Positions 31,018 through 42,798 of a stretch of 64,000 nucleotides of DNA are shown piece by piece. The notes beneath the pieces are model-generated. The model saw only the letters and a program-made list of their open reading frames with translations. It searched no databases and was not told the origin of the DNA. Every line of letters begins with the position of its first letter. Position 1 is the stretch's first letter. Location of the stretch: assembly GCF_035920345.1 (NCBI RefSeq), contig NZ_CP109149.1, positions 10,230,001 through 10,294,000 of the forward strand, in the 5' to 3' direction. The position numbers and the translations under genes were made by a program. Source of the DNA: Nocardia vinacea (GTDB taxonomy: Bacteria > Actinomycetota > Actinomycetes > Mycobacteriales > Mycobacteriaceae).

Positions 31018-31262
31018 GGTCGTGGGGGACAAATCGACTGCGCTGCCAACAACCGCGACGAAGCGGTCTCGCGCATTGTCCGGCACCACGACGCCGTTGC
31101 CATCGGTCTCGATCACCATGAGCAAAACCCGCGTGCGCACCGGCATCGCCGAGGCGGGCGCACCCGACTGGCGGAAGCGGTGTGGGGTGCGGCAGTAGAG
31201 GCATCTGATGACCGCCACCGCCCGGGCTGTCGCCCTCGAACGCGCCCTTTGTATCCGACGCG

Positions 31263-31844
31263 CTAATCGCCCTCGGCGCGCAGGTTTTCGAGCAGTTCGA
31301 AGGCCCAGCGGACCTCCACCGCGTCGGGGCCGGCCACACCCATGGCGGTCATAACGGTCAGCAGCATGCCGGTGCTGAGGAATCTGCGGATATCCATGAC
31401 GGATGCGCCGGTGAGTTCCTCGACCAATCGGCAGATGCCGCCGAAGCGGGCGCGGACTTCCGGACCGATGGCCGGATCGGAGGAGGCGGCGAAGGAGTGC
31501 AACAGGACCAGGAGTAGTTCGCGTTGGTTGAGGAATGTCTGGTAGCCGTTGCCGAGGGCGCGAATCTTCTCCTCCGGGCTGGACTCCGGCGTGATGCTCT
31601 CGGCTGCGGCCGCGCGGAACGTCTCCTCGATGCGATCGCAGACCTGGTGCGTCGCGGCAAGGAACAGTTGCTGTTTGGTCCCGAAGAGTCGGATCACATA
31701 CGGCTGCGAAACCCCCGCCAGTCGCGCGATCTCATCGGTTTTCGTTGCGGCATAACCCGATTCGGCGAATGCGGTGACGGCCGCGCGCAATACTTCCGCG
31801 CTGCGTTCGGTCGCTGTCATCCGGGTTCGGGCTGAACTCGCCAT
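31263..31844 (-). CDS. TetR family regulator
   Basis: A 193-residue regulator with an HTH at residues 10-60 (TERSAEVLRAAVTAFAESGY, DEIARLAGVSQPYVIRLFGT) and a helical ligand domain ending LLENLRAEGD. Divergent from a second DHA2-type MFS gene, with 13-bp direct repeats in the shared promoter, so local repression of the pump is likely. Confidence 0.92.
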   Translation of the reverse strand: MASSARTRMTATERSAEVLRAAVTAFAESGYAATKTDEIARLAGVSQPYVIRLFGTKQQLFLAATHQVCDRIEETFRAAAAESITPESSPEEKIRALGNGYQTFLNQRELLLVLLHSFAASSDPAIGPEVRARFGGICRLVEELTGASVMDIRRFLSTGMLLTVMTAMGVAGPDAVEVRWAFELLENLRAEGD

Positions 31845-31876
31845 CGTGCTCCACTTCGTTGTCGGCCTGTTGACAT

Positions 31877-31922
31877 GTTATCAGTCGATGCATACTGTTC
31901 GGGCAGTTAGTTATCAGTCGAT
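31877..31922. promoter_or_regulatory. Candidate operator: two GTTATCAGTCGAT direct repeats
   Basis: GTTATCAGTCGAT occurs at 31877-31889 and 31910-31922, 33 bp apart (about three helical turns), each with a short ATC/GAT dyad. A TTGACA-like hexamer lies just before the first. Located between divergent TetR and MFS genes. Confidence 0.65.
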
Positions 31923-31939
31923 TACAACAAAGGCTGGAC

Positions 31940-33364
31940 ATGTCCGAGACACTCGAAACCGCCGCACCACCGGCCCTCGAAGAACAACGCATGAGCGGAC
32001 GTCGATTCGCCACGGTGTTGGCCGCCGTCGGCATCCCGATGTTCATGGTCACGCTGGACAACCTGGTGGTGACCAACGCGCTGCCGGTGATCCGCACCGA
32101 ACTCGGCGCATCGCTGGCCGATCTGCAATGGTTCGTCAACGCCTACACGCTGTCGTTCGCATCCTTGCTGCTCACGGCCACCTCGATCGGCGACCGGCTC
32201 GGCCGCCGCCGGGTCTTCCTGTCCGGTATCGCGCTGTTCACCCTGGCCTCGGCCGCCTGCGCGCTGGCCACCGAACCGTGGATGCTGATCGCCGCGAGGG
32301 CCGTTCAAGGCTTCGGGGCCGCCGCCGTCATGCCGTTGTCGCTGACCTTGCTGTCATCGGCCGTGCCAGAGAAGACGCGTAGCGCCGCCATCGGCATCTG
32401 GGGCGGCATCTCCGGACTCGGCGTCGCACTCGGCCCGCTGATCGGCGGTGCGGTGGTCGAGGGTCTGAGCTGGCAGTGGATCTTCTGGATCAATGTGCCG
32501 ATCGGTGTGCTGGTGCTGCCGTTCGCGGCGCGGGCGCTGAGCGAATCGCACGGGCGGGTCAAGCGGCTGGATCCGTTGGGGCTGTTGCTGTCCGCGGGCG
32601 GCGTGCTTTCGGTGGTGTGGGGCGTGATCCACGGCGCTGACGACGGCTGGACCTCGACCGAAGTGCTGTCCACGCTCATCGGCGGAGCGGTGCTGCTCGG
32701 CTTGTTGGTCGTCTGGGAGCTGCGTACACCCGATCCGATGTTGCCGCTGCGGCTGTTTCGCTCCCGTGCCTTCCGGGTGAGTAATGCGACAGGCTTCACC
32801 TTCTCGGTCGGCGTTTTCGGTTCGATCTTCCTGCTGGCGCAGTACTTTCAGGTCGTCCAGGGCTACGGCCCCCTGCAGTCCGGTATCCGGACCATGCCGT
32901 GGACGATGGCGCCGATGGTGGTCGCTCCGCTCGCCGGTCTGATCGTGGACCGCGTCGGCGCGCGGACGCTGCTGACGGCTGGTCAGATATTGCTGGCGGT
33001 GGCGCTGGGCTGGATGGCGGCCGTCACGTCGGTCGATGCGAGCTACGGTGCCTTCGTCGGACCGTTCCTGCTCGGTGGCATCGGCATGGGGCTGACGTTC
33101 GCGCCCGGCTCCACGGTCGTGATGGCCAGCGCGAGGGCGGAAGATCGGGCGATGGCATCGGGCACCAACAGCACCATCCGTGAGGTGGGCGTCGCAATGG
33201 GTGTCGCGGTGCTGGCCTCGGTCTTCGCCTCACACGGCTCCTACACGGACCCGCAGAGTTTCGTCGACGGTCTGATTCCCGCAGTGTGGGTCGGCGCCGC
33301 GATCGTGGCGGTGGGCGCAGTGCTTACCCGGCTCCTGCCCAGCCGCGTCACCGCCGTGGACTGA
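31940..33364 (+). CDS. MFS transporter, DHA2 (EmrB/QacA) family
   Basis: A 474-residue, 14-helix efflux protein: LDNLVVTNALPVIRTELGAS, motif A SIGDRLGRRRVFLSG, motif C region IWGGISGLGVALGPLIGG. Probably a drug/proton antiporter under control of the divergent TetR. The last codons (LLPSRVTAVD) are the start of the first unit of a ~178 bp tandem repeat that extends downstream. Confidence 0.93.
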   Translation: MSETLETAAPPALEEQRMSGRRFATVLAAVGIPMFMVTLDNLVVTNALPVIRTELGASLADLQWFVNAYTLSFASLLLTATSIGDRLGRRRVFLSGIALFTLASAACALATEPWMLIAARAVQGFGAAAVMPLSLTLLSSAVPEKTRSAAIGIWGGISGLGVALGPLIGGAVVEGLSWQWIFWINVPIGVLVLPFAARALSESHGRVKRLDPLGLLLSAGGVLSVVWGVIHGADDGWTSTEVLSTLIGGAVLLGLLVVWELRTPDPMLPLRLFRSRAFRVSNATGFTFSVGVFGSIFLLAQYFQVVQGYGPLQSGIRTMPWTMAPMVVAPLAGLIVDRVGARTLLTAGQILLAVALGWMAAVTSVDASYGAFVGPFLLGGIGMGLTFAPGSTVVMASARAEDRAMASGTNSTIREVGVAMGVAVLASVFASHGSYTDPQSFVDGLIPAVWVGAAIVAVGAVLTRLLPSRVTAVD

Positions 33365-33991
33365 TCGTCGCGGCACTGATCGGTAAGCCGTGCGCCCGTT
33401 CCGCGTTCAGTGCGTGGGTCGGGTGCACGCTGTGTTCTGGTGTGGACGCCGTGGCAGGTGCGCGTCGCTTCTGGGTTGGAGTGATGTGGTGGGTGCGGCG
33501 CTTTTCCTGCTGCTGCCCAGCCGTGTTGCCGCCGTGGGCTGATTGTCGCGGCGCTGATCGGCAGTTGTGCGCCCGTTCCACGTTCAGCGCGTGGGTAGGG
33601 TGCACTGCTGTGTTCTGGTGTGGCCGCCGTCGCAGGGTGCGCGCCGCTTCTGGGTCGGATCGATGTGGTGGTCGCGCCTTCCCGGCAGCTGCCCAGCCGA
33701 ATCGATGCCGGCGCGGATCATCCGCTGATCGGGACCCCGCCCCGGGCCGATCGCGTGGCCGGGCGCACTTCCGTGGTGCCGTCATTGCGGTGCGCATTCT
33801 GCGTGATCATCCGCGTGCACTGATCGGCTGCGTAGCCTTCGGCGGTCCCGCTCGGATGGCACTTCCGTCATCGCGGTACACGCGCAGCTGCCAGGCTGCG
33901 ATCGCTGTGGTCCATCGAGTACGAGTGGTGTGCGGACCTATTGTGCCCGGTGACCTGCGGTGATCGCGGTTGCCATCGGTAGACTCGCGGC
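33334..33991. repeat. Tandem duplication of the MFS 3' end and flank; non-coding region
   Basis: CTGCCCAGCCG followed by similar sequence recurs at 33334, 33513 and 33689, giving two complete units of 179 and 176 bp and a partial third. Shared blocks include CTGATCG, GTGCGCCCGTTCC, CGTGGGT-GGGTGCAC and TGTGTTCTGGTGTGG. The unit length is not constant and stops interrupt the frames, so this is not protein repeat. From 33700 to 33991 no gene is visible. Confidence 0.75.
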
Positions 33992-35613
<1,622 letters not shown>

Positions 35614-35659
35614 GCTTGTCGATTCCAACGAACCTTCGATCGAGAGAGCGAAACGTCAA

Positions 35660-38164
35660 GTGCGAGTAGCGCAGTCCTGGCTGACCGAAGTCCTGCGGCG
35701 GACCACCCCCGACTGGTCGGTGACGCCGGAGGAGCTCGATGCCGGATTCGTCCGCGTCGGGCTGGAGGTCGAAGAGGTCGACAAGCTCCAGCGGGTGAAC
35801 GGTGATATCGATAAGCCGCTGGTGGTCGGTCGCGTCGCCGAGATCACCGAACTGACCGAGTTCAAGAAGCCGATCCGGTTCTGCAAGGTGGACGTGGGCA
35901 ACCCGGATCTGCAGGAGATTGTCTGCGGCGCAACGAACTTCGCCGTCGGCGATCTGGTGGTCGTGGTGCTGCCGGGCGGGGTGCTGCCCGGCGGATTCCA
36001 GATCTCCTCGCGCAAGACCTACGGGCATGTGTCCAACGGCATGATCTGCTCGGTCGCCGAACTCGGTATCGGCAAGGATCATTCGGGGATTCTGGTGCTC
36101 GAGCCGGGTACCGCCGAACCGGGCACCGACGCCAATGAGCTGCTCGGACTCGACGATACGGTCATCGAGCTGAACATCACGCCCGATCGCGGGTACTGCT
36201 TCTCGACCCGCGGTCTGGCGCGCGAGCTGGCGTGCGGATTCGATCTCGAATACGCGGATCCGGCGGTGCGGACACTACCCGATGACGAGCAGGACGCGTG
36301 GTCGGTCCGGCTCGAGCCGGAGTCCAAGTGCACCCGTTTCGCGGTGCGCCGGGTCACCGGTATCGACCCGAATGCGGTGAGCCCCTGGTGGTTACAGCGT
36401 CGGCTGCTGCTGTCGGGTGTGCGCCCGATTTCACCCGCGGTCGATGTCACCAACTATGTGATGCTCGAGCTCGGCCAGCCGCTGCACGCCTTCGACGCGG
36501 CCAAGCTCAACGGCGGTCTCGTCGTGCGCACGGCCGAGAAGGGCGAGACGCTGCGCACGCTGGACGAGGTCGAGCGGGTGCTCGATGCCGAGGATGTGGT
36601 GATCGCCGACGATTCCGGCGTGGTCTCCCTCGCGGGCGTAATGGGCGGTGCGACAACGGAAGTCGGCGCGGAGTCGACCGATATCGTGCTCGAGGCCGCC
36701 ACCTGGAATCCGCTGCTGGTCTACCGGACCGCACGCAGGCACAAGCTGGTCTCCGAGGCGGGTAAGCGCTACGAGCGGGTCGTGGATCCGGAGATCAATG
36801 TCACCGCGCTCGATCGCGCCGCCACGCTGCTGGCCGAAATCGCCGGTGGCACTGTGGAATCCGCGCTCACCGATGTTCGGGTGCCGGTGCCCGCCGCGCC
36901 GCCGATCCGGATCGATATCGATCTCGCCGACCGGGTAGCCGGCGTGGTGTATTCGACCGGAACCTCTGCGCGTCGGCTCGCGCAGATCGGCTGCACGGTC
37001 GAGGTGGGCGTCGACGAGGCCACCGGGCATGGGCAGCTCGTTGTCACGCCGCCGAGCTGGCGGCCCGACCTGGCCCAGCCCGCCGACCTCGTCGAAGAGG
37101 TGCTGCGGCTGGAGGGGCTGGAGCAGATTCCGTCCGTCATTCCGACCGCACCGGCCGGGCGTGGGCTGACCGCCACGCAGCGCCGCCGTCGCGCGGTGAG
37201 TCGGGCGCTGGCCTTCGCCGGATGCGTCGAGGTGCTGCCGCCGCTGTTCCTCGCCGCCGGGATTTTCGACATCTGGGGTCTGGACGCCGACGATCCGCGC
37301 CGCAACACCACGCGGGTGCTGAACCCGCTCGATGTGGAGCGCGCGGAACTGGCGACCACGCTGCTGCCGGGACTGCTGGAAGTGGCCGCGCGCAATATCT
37401 CTCGTGGCGCGCGGGATCTCGCGATCTTCGGGATCGCGCAGGTGGTGCTGCCCGGTCCGAATGTGCGCGCGGTGGAGGCGCTGCCGGTGGATCGTCGTCC
37501 GACCGATGCGCAGATCGAGGAACTGCTCGATTCGCTGCCCGCGCAGCCGGTACACATCGGCGCGGTGCTGACCGGTCGCCGGGAACCGCGCGGGCCGTGG
37601 GGTGCCGGGCGTCCGGCGGAGGCTGCCGATGCCTTCGCGCTTGCCGATGCCGTCGGCGATGCGGCGGGCGTGACGATCGAGCGTCGTCCGGCGGCCTACC
37701 TGCCGTGGCATCCGGGGCGGTGCGCCGAGCTGGTGGTCGATGGCAAGGTCATCGGGCACGCCGGTGAATTGCATCCGGCCGTTCTGGAGCGGGCGGGCTT
37801 GCCGCCGCGCACCTGCGCCGTCGAGCTCGATCTCGATGCTCTGCCGCTGCGCGAATCTCGGCCGGTCCCAGTGGTTTCCCCGTTCCCGGCGGTGCTGCAG
37901 GACGTTTCGGTGAGTGTGCCGAAGACCGTGCCCGCCGCCTCGGTGGAGTCCGCGCTGCGCACCGGCGGCGGTGCGTTGCTGGAGGATATCGCGCTGTTCG
38001 ATGTGTACGAGGGCGCGCAGGCGGGCGAGGGCCGCAAGTCGCTCACCTACGCACTGCGGTTCCGTGCAACCGACCGCACCCTCACCGAGGACGAGGCAAG
38101 TGCGGCTCGCGACTCGGCCGTCGCCGCGGCCACCGACGCGGTCGGTGCGGTACTGCGCGGGTAG
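35660..38164 (+). CDS. pheT: Phenylalanyl-tRNA synthetase beta subunit
   Basis: An 834-residue PheT of full length. It has a tRNA-binding OB domain (about 40-155), the B3/B4 editing region (about 210-385; [20 protein letters not shown]), B5 (about 405-480), a catalytic-like core, and the C-terminal anticodon-binding FDX-ACB domain (about 740-834; [40 protein letters not shown]). GTG start [14 protein letters not shown]. Same operon as pheS. Confidence 0.97.
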   Translation: MRVAQSWLTEVLRRTTPDWSVTPEELDAGFVRVGLEVEEVDKLQRVNGDIDKPLVVGRVAEITELTEFKKPIRFCKVDVGNPDLQEIVCGATNFAVGDLVVVVLPGGVLPGGFQISSRKTYGHVSNGMICSVAELGIGKDHSGILVLEPGTAEPGTDANELLGLDDTVIELNITPDRGYCFSTRGLARELACGFDLEYADPAVRTLPDDEQDAWSVRLEPESKCTRFAVRRVTGIDPNAVSPWWLQRRLLLSGVRPISPAVDVTNYVMLELGQPLHAFDAAKLNGGLVVRTAEKGETLRTLDEVERVLDAEDVVIADDSGVVSLAGVMGGATTEVGAESTDIVLEAATWNPLLVYRTARRHKLVSEAGKRYERVVDPEINVTALDRAATLLAEIAGGTVESALTDVRVPVPAAPPIRIDIDLADRVAGVVYSTGTSARRLAQIGCTVEVGVDEATGHGQLVVTPPSWRPDLAQPADLVEEVLRLEGLEQIPSVIPTAPAGRGLTATQRRRRAVSRALAFAGCVEVLPPLFLAAGIFDIWGLDADDPRRNTTRVLNPLDVERAELATTLLPGLLEVAARNISRGARDLAIFGIAQVVLPGPNVRAVEALPVDRRPTDAQIEELLDSLPAQPVHIGAVLTGRREPRGPWGAGRPAEAADAFALADAVGDAAGVTIERRPAAYLPWHPGRCAELVVDGKVIGHAGELHPAVLERAGLPPRTCAVELDLDALPLRESRPVPVVSPFPAVLQDVSVSVPKTVPAASVESALRTGGGALLEDIALFDVYEGAQAGEGRKSLTYALRFRATDRTLTEDEASAARDSAVAAATDAVGAVLRG

Positions 38165-38900
38165 CCGGGCTTGATGTCGGCTCCGGGCGGTATTCCGTCC
38201 GGAGCTGATTTGCGTTGTGGCGCAGGTCATCACCGCATGGGCACGCCGCCGCAAGGCCTGGCAGTGCTCGCGACTCGCCGATGTGTCGTGCGCTTGGCTG
38301 ATCGGCTGATTCGAGTCTGGGTGGTGTGCCGTCGGGGGTCGTTAGCGTTGTGGCGCAGGCCATCACTGCGTGGGCACGCCGAGGTGGGACGAGTGTCCTT
38401 GCGGCTGCAGGATTGCTGATGCCGCTGTCGCGACTGCGCTCGCTTGGATCCAGCGGAGCTGACGCACACCCTTCGGTTACATATCGACGCTCCACCTGAC
38501 TCGCTGACTCGCTGACTCGAAAGTCGAAAGTTGTGCGAGTGCGGGTTTGGTGTGGCGGTTGAACTCTCCGGCCGGAATTGGCCGTGGGCGGGGCCGGCGC
38601 CGGTGTTGGCTTGCGTTGGGACTCGAGGTAGCACTGTGGGGGTAGGTCGGGGGTGGTGGGTGTTGATTCTGATGGGCGGTTGCCGGTGCCGGAGTGCGAC
38701 GGTCGCCGCAGCCGTCGGCTTCGCAAGGGCAGCCGTTTTTCGCGGATGAACCGGCTCGGCACGCCGCGGCCTCGAGGTGTTTCTTGGTCTCCTCGTCGGC
38801 CGGGAAGAACGGTTCGATTCGGCTGAAGGGCCGGGTGCTCGTTTCGGGGCGGTTGATCTCAGGGGCCCAGCGCTGGGACTATTCGACGCGCGGCGGTGGG
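38165..38900. repeat. Non-coding region with two 36-bp direct repeats
   Basis: CGTTGTGGCGCAGG(T/C)CATCA and the following 16 nt recur at 38213-38248 and 38346-38381, differing at three positions, 133 bp apart. On the minus strand this family reads through open frames that are GC artefacts. A short GACTCGCT direct repeat lies near 38500. No gene is supported here. Confidence 0.6.
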
Positions 38901-38977
38901 GATATCGTTTGATATGGTAAGGACCTCTGGACGGGTCGAGAGGGTGGGGATGGCGCACCGAGTGACGTTGATGCTGC
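38901..38977 (+). promoter_or_regulatory. Promoter/5' region shared with the DUF3558 gene at 54 kb
   Basis: The stretch with CGTTTGATATGGT, GGTCGAGAGGGTGGGGATGG and CGCACCGA is nearly the same as the reverse complement of 54241-54325 in front of and inside the start of the lipoprotein gene, with only small gaps. It supplies the promoter and SD of the T7SS substrate gene. Confidence 0.7.
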
Positions 38978-38994
38978 GATCGATGGGCGGTTGA
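38950..38994 (+). pseudogene. Truncated DUF3558 lipoprotein start (14 codons), now a leader ORF
   Basis: ATG then AHRVTLMLRSMGG and stop. The first eight residues match the start of the lipoprotein at 54268 (MAHRLKLML). It ends 3 nt before the ATG of the T7SS substrate gene, so it could couple its translation. A relic of recombination between the two loci is the simplest reading. Confidence 0.55.
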
Positions 38995-38997
38995 TCC

Positions 38998-40272
38998 ATG
39001 GGATTCGGCATGTTCGAGTGGAGCGCAGGTGATCTCGGTTCCGCGATGCTCGGAAGTCTGACCGATTGGATCGCGGGCGAGGAACGGAAACCGGGCGTCG
39101 ATCCGGCCGCGGTGCAGACCAAGTACAACCAACAGCGAGATGGTGTTCGCAGTGCCGCCAATGGCATCGGATTTCACGGTGACTACCGACCGCGTTCGGT
39201 GAATAGCCGCGACGACTTCGATACGCCGACGACCGCACAGTTGCGCGAGAAGGTCGACAAGATCGACATCACCGCTGTCGACAACCTCGCTACCGCGTGG
39301 AATGAGATCGGCAAACGCGCCGAGACCTCCTTGGACACCTTCAATAAGGCGATGGAACGCGCGACTCATGAAAGCATCTGGAAGGGTGCGTCGCGCAATG
39401 CCGTCGCCAAGGCCGTCGGGGATTACAGCACCCAGGCGGTGCAGCTTGCCAACGCCGCCAAGCTGACCGGCAGCAAGGTCGCCGAACTCAAAACCGGTTT
39501 GGAACCGACCAAGGCGCTGGTGCCGCACGCTCCCGACCTCCGCTCCAATGTCGAGAACGCCAGGCATTGGATCGCGGGCCGTGGCTGGCGCGATAATGAC
39601 GAGGCGGAGAGCACCGCGCACGCCGAGGCGGTTCGCGTGCTGCGCACTGTATACGCGCCGGTCATCGAGGAAACCGACACCAACGTCCCGGTCATCCCCA
39701 AACCCGATAACCCTGCGGCGAAGCCGGGGGACACTCCCGGCGCGGGGCCGGGAAACAGCCCTGGCGGCAGCCCATCCGGTACCAGTCCGGGTGGCAACCA
39801 GCCGACGGAAAAGCAGGAGAAGAGCACCGACGAGAGTTCGTCCACCGATCCGTCGAGCACCCAGTCGACGGATAGTTCGACGACACCGTCGACAACTTCC
39901 AGTACCGGGCCCACAACGACAAACCCGGATACCACCGCGACCAACCCGTCGTCGACGACAACCAGCACGGGCTCGCCGACCGGTTCGGGCACTTCGAGCG
40001 GCACACCCGGTACGAACAACCAGTCCCCGGGACGAACCGTCACCGGCACCCCCGCAGGCGCCGCTACCTCCGCCGCCGCGACCGCAACTACCGCCGCGGC
40101 CACAGGCCGCAACGGTATGTCCGGTATGGGCTCACCCGGCAGTCGCGGCGGCAAGGATGAGAACGAGTCCACCAAGGGCGTCCCGGATTACTTGATCAAC
40201 CAGCAAAACGGTGAAGAGCTCACCGGGCTCGACAGCGCGCCGAAGACCGTCCCGCCGGTCATCGGCGAGTGA
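38998..40272 (+). CDS. T7SS (ESX) substrate-like protein with Ser/Thr/Pro-rich linker
   Basis: A 424-residue protein. The N-terminal 215 residues are helical (LREKVDKIDITAVDNLATAW; TFNKAMERATHESIWKGASR), giving a PPE/EspB-like bundle. Residues about 230-385 are a low-complexity Ser/Thr/Pro/Gly linker, and the end DYLINQQNGEELTGLDSAP, then PPVIGE, is a conserved-looking tail. Followed by an EspG-family gene, the chaperone type that binds PPE-like substrates of ESX systems. No secretion ATPase genes are in this window, so export must use a machine encoded elsewhere. Confidence 0.75.
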   Translation: MGFGMFEWSAGDLGSAMLGSLTDWIAGEERKPGVDPAAVQTKYNQQRDGVRSAANGIGFHGDYRPRSVNSRDDFDTPTTAQLREKVDKIDITAVDNLATAWNEIGKRAETSLDTFNKAMERATHESIWKGASRNAVAKAVGDYSTQAVQLANAAKLTGSKVAELKTGLEPTKALVPHAPDLRSNVENARHWIAGRGWRDNDEAESTAHAEAVRVLRTVYAPVIEETDTNVPVIPKPDNPAAKPGDTPGAGPGNSPGGSPSGTSPGGNQPTEKQEKSTDESSSTDPSSTQSTDSSTTPSTTSSTGPTTTNPDTTATNPSSTTTSTGSPTGSGTSSGTPGTNNQSPGRTVTGTPAGAATSAAATATTAAATGRNGMSGMGSPGSRGGKDENESTKGVPDYLINQQNGEELTGLDSAPKTVPPVIGE

Positions 40273-40372
40273 CCGAGCGTCGCGAGGGCACTGAAGGCAC
40301 AGCATCATCGGTCGCAGCGGAGCCGAGCGCCAGCGCGGCGGAGCCGAGACCGCCGGAAGACAGGAAAACCGC

Positions 40373-41143
40373 ATGACAACCGCGCGGCGGTGGCGTTTCA
40401 CCGCGCTCGAATTCCGAGTGCTCTGGGAGTCGACCGGACGGGATGTGCTCCCGTATCCGCTGCGGCACCGTTCCACCGAGGTCTTCCAAGAGGATTCGGA
40501 TCGGCTGCGCCGGGCCGCCGCAGAGGTGGTGGTCCCGCAGTTGGATGACGATCTGGTGCGGGCTGTCGAGGTGCTGCTGGCACCGGAGGCGCGCGTGGAG
40601 GTGGCGGGATTCCGTGGTTCGCGCAAGGAGCAGAAGATCCGCGCACACGGAGGCGTGCATTTCCAGCACGGCGCGTTGGCGATTCAGCAGCCGGGCACCG
40701 ATCACGAGCACGGCGGGGATGTGGACCTGCTGTTCCTGTCGGCCGATGATCTGGTTCCCGCCGTGGTCGATGTATTGCCGGAAACCCGTCCGGGACAAGG
40801 CAAACCGATGCAGGTCCCGGTCGAGGAATTGGAGAAGCCGCCGCCGGTGGTGCGCGACGCGTGGCGTCCGACGGTGCGCGAGGAGTTCGACAAGTTCTTC
40901 CGTCGGCCGACCACGGCCACCATGCATGTCGGCGTCTACCCGCTCGGATCAGTGGACAATCGGCATACCAAGGGCCGCAAGGACTTCCAGATCACCGATT
41001 TCGAAGATGATGGCCGTTACGTCAGTTTCGGCAGTCGAATCGTGATCGTGAAGCCGACCGATCGCCAGCGCATCACCGCGACGTTGCGCGAAATGATCAG
41101 CCGCACAGTCGAAGAGGTCCGCAACGGCGATCACGCGCGCTGA
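40373..41143 (+). CDS. ESX secretion-associated protein, EspG family
   Basis: A 256-residue protein with the EspG start WRFTALEFRVLWESTGRDVL, a central beta region (VEVAGFRGSRKEQKIRAHGG) and FQITDFEDDGRYVSFGSRIV near the end. EspG proteins are cytosolic chaperones that hold PPE-like substrates for T7SS export. It lies 100 nt after the substrate-like gene in the same direction. Confidence 0.87.
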   Translation: MTTARRWRFTALEFRVLWESTGRDVLPYPLRHRSTEVFQEDSDRLRRAAAEVVVPQLDDDLVRAVEVLLAPEARVEVAGFRGSRKEQKIRAHGGVHFQHGALAIQQPGTDHEHGGDVDLLFLSADDLVPAVVDVLPETRPGQGKPMQVPVEELEKPPPVVRDAWRPTVREEFDKFFRRPTTATMHVGVYPLGSVDNRHTKGRKDFQITDFEDDGRYVSFGSRIVIVKPTDRQRITATLREMISRTVEEVRNGDHAR

Positions 41144-41182
41144 GTGCCCGCGCTCGGTCATGCCGGGCGCGGGCTCGCTGGA

Positions 41183-42211
41183 TCAGCTGGTGGCCTCACC
41201 CAGGATGCCGAGCACCACATCCGAGGTATAGAACGGCTCCAGCCGCTCGCGAATCAGCTTGCCCAGCACGCCATTCCGCTTAGCGCCCTCGATGACGGCG
41301 GGGCCGTACCGCAGGATCTCCTTGGCGATATCGTCCCCGGACAAGCCGAGTTCCGGCAGCATCGCGGCCAGCGTGTAATCGCCGTATTTGGTGAAGAAGA
41401 CATCCACGCACTCGTCGACGAGCAGCCCGAAATACTCCTTCTCCCTGGTGGTGATCGCGATCTCGTAGCAGAGCAGCACCAGTTCGTTCAGATCCTTCTG
41501 GGTCAGGTAGTCCCGCAGTCCGCTCACCGGCTCATCGGCGTGCAGATCCCAGAACTCCATCGCGGCATCGTGCACCGGCGCGTCGCGCAACATCTCCCGG
41601 ATGGCATTGTTGGTGCGCTTGAGCGCGAATACCGCACCCTTGCCCGCCATATCGCCGATGAAGGTGCTCTCGGTGGCCTTTTTGGCGGTCTTGGCCGCCG
41701 ACTGTCCCATGGAGATCAGCGATGAGACGCCCGGAATCTTGCCCGCGATCTGCCTATTCGCCTCCATGAAATCGGAGATGAGCTTATCCACGAATTTCGA
41801 GGCGACGGTGGCGACCAGCGGGCTCTCGGTGAGCCGCTCCAGGATGCGCTCCTGCGCCTGGTGCATGCCGAAGATCTTCTCCAGCAGCGCCTCGACCGGT
41901 TCGCGGTCGACCACCTGCCCCAGGGTGTAATCGTTGTTCGCGGCGATATGGTCGTAGATCGAGTCGGCGAATACCCCGACCATATCCGCGATGACCGGAC
42001 TGCCGCCGATCAGGTCGATGACGGTGCGGACCGTCTCCTTGGCCTCGTCGGTGCCGACGATATCGCGGAAGACGAGGGTGTCGGCCACCCCGATCACCGA
42101 TTCCACGTCCCGGACGACGACCTCGGTGAAGCGCTCGCCGCTCACCTCGGCCAGCAGGAATTCCACTTGGGCATCGAGTAGCCGTTCGGCGATCTCACGC
42201 GGCTCGCTCAT
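41183..42211 (-). CDS. Conserved actinobacterial protein of unknown function (342 aa)
   Basis: A mostly helical soluble protein: IAERLLDAQVEFLLAEVSGE, VIDLIGGSPVIADMVGVFAD, FVDKLISDFMEANRQIAGKI and VFFTKYGDYTLAAMLPELGL. There is no signal peptide and no classical motif. Convergent with espG, and first of a tight minus-strand group with the next genes. I do not recognise the family. Confidence 0.8.
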   Translation of the reverse strand: MSEPREIAERLLDAQVEFLLAEVSGERFTEVVVRDVESVIGVADTLVFRDIVGTDEAKETVRTVIDLIGGSPVIADMVGVFADSIYDHIAANNDYTLGQVVDREPVEALLEKIFGMHQAQERILERLTESPLVATVASKFVDKLISDFMEANRQIAGKIPGVSSLISMGQSAAKTAKKATESTFIGDMAGKGAVFALKRTNNAIREMLRDAPVHDAAMEFWDLHADEPVSGLRDYLTQKDLNELVLLCYEIAITTREKEYFGLLVDECVDVFFTKYGDYTLAAMLPELGLSGDDIAKEILRYGPAVIEGAKRNGVLGKLIRERLEPFYTSDVVLGILGEATS

Positions 42212-42254
42212 CGAATATCACCATCACATTCGTAGTCCGTCGCGCTCGGTCAGC

Positions 42255-42773
42255 TTACGGATCGTTCGATTCGACATCGTTGCCGTGCAACGATTTCCGT
42301 ATCTGAGCCAGACGCTCGCGCGCCGCTTTCTCACGCGCGTCCCATTGTTCGTCGGCGCTGCGGCCCGCAGGAGTCTGCCGGTCGAGGTCGCCCATGCCCT
42401 GCGCGGTGCCGAAACGCTGCTCGACCTTATCGCGAACTGACTCAAAAGTAGGTACGCCGCCGGACGAATATCCGCCCACCTCGGAGCCGGACGGGAGACC
42501 GGTCGGCGGTACCGGTACCGCTGGTACCGGAGAAAAGCCTCCGACCTGCCCGGATGCACCCACGCCCGACGCCTGGTCATGCGATTGCGGTGTCACAGTG
42601 GCGGGATTCACAGCCGCTTCGGAACTCGTATGACCGAGTACGGCGGCCTCCGCGACCGCGGTGTGCACCCACGAGAGCCGAGGTCGCCCTGCGGTGGCAG
42701 CGTCGAGTACCGCCAAGAGTTCGTCATCGGACAGTGCCGCGAGCCGCGCGGTGATCTCACCCAAATCGCTCAT
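42255..42773 (-). CDS. Hypothetical protein (172 aa)
   Basis: The N-terminal helix LGEITARLAALSDDELLAVL, and a following SWVHTAVAEAAVLGH helix, are separated by a Pro/Gly/Val-rich linker from a charged C-terminal helix (EQWDAREKAARERLAQIRKS). Located 43 nt upstream of the 41183 gene. The layout looks like a scaffold or adaptor; no family recognised. Confidence 0.7.
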   Translation of the reverse strand: MSDLGEITARLAALSDDELLAVLDAATAGRPRLSWVHTAVAEAAVLGHTSSEAAVNPATVTPQSHDQASGVGASGQVGGFSPVPAVPVPPTGLPSGSEVGGYSSGGVPTFESVRDKVEQRFGTAQGMGDLDRQTPAGRSADEQWDAREKAARERLAQIRKSLHGNDVESNDP

Positions 42774-42798
42774 ATCGCCAGGCTACGCACGAGCGCCG

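Noticed and set aside
33286..33963. Plus-strand 225-codon frame after the MFS gene
   Set aside because: It runs through a non-triplet tandem repeat, starts inside the MFS gene and has no family signature.
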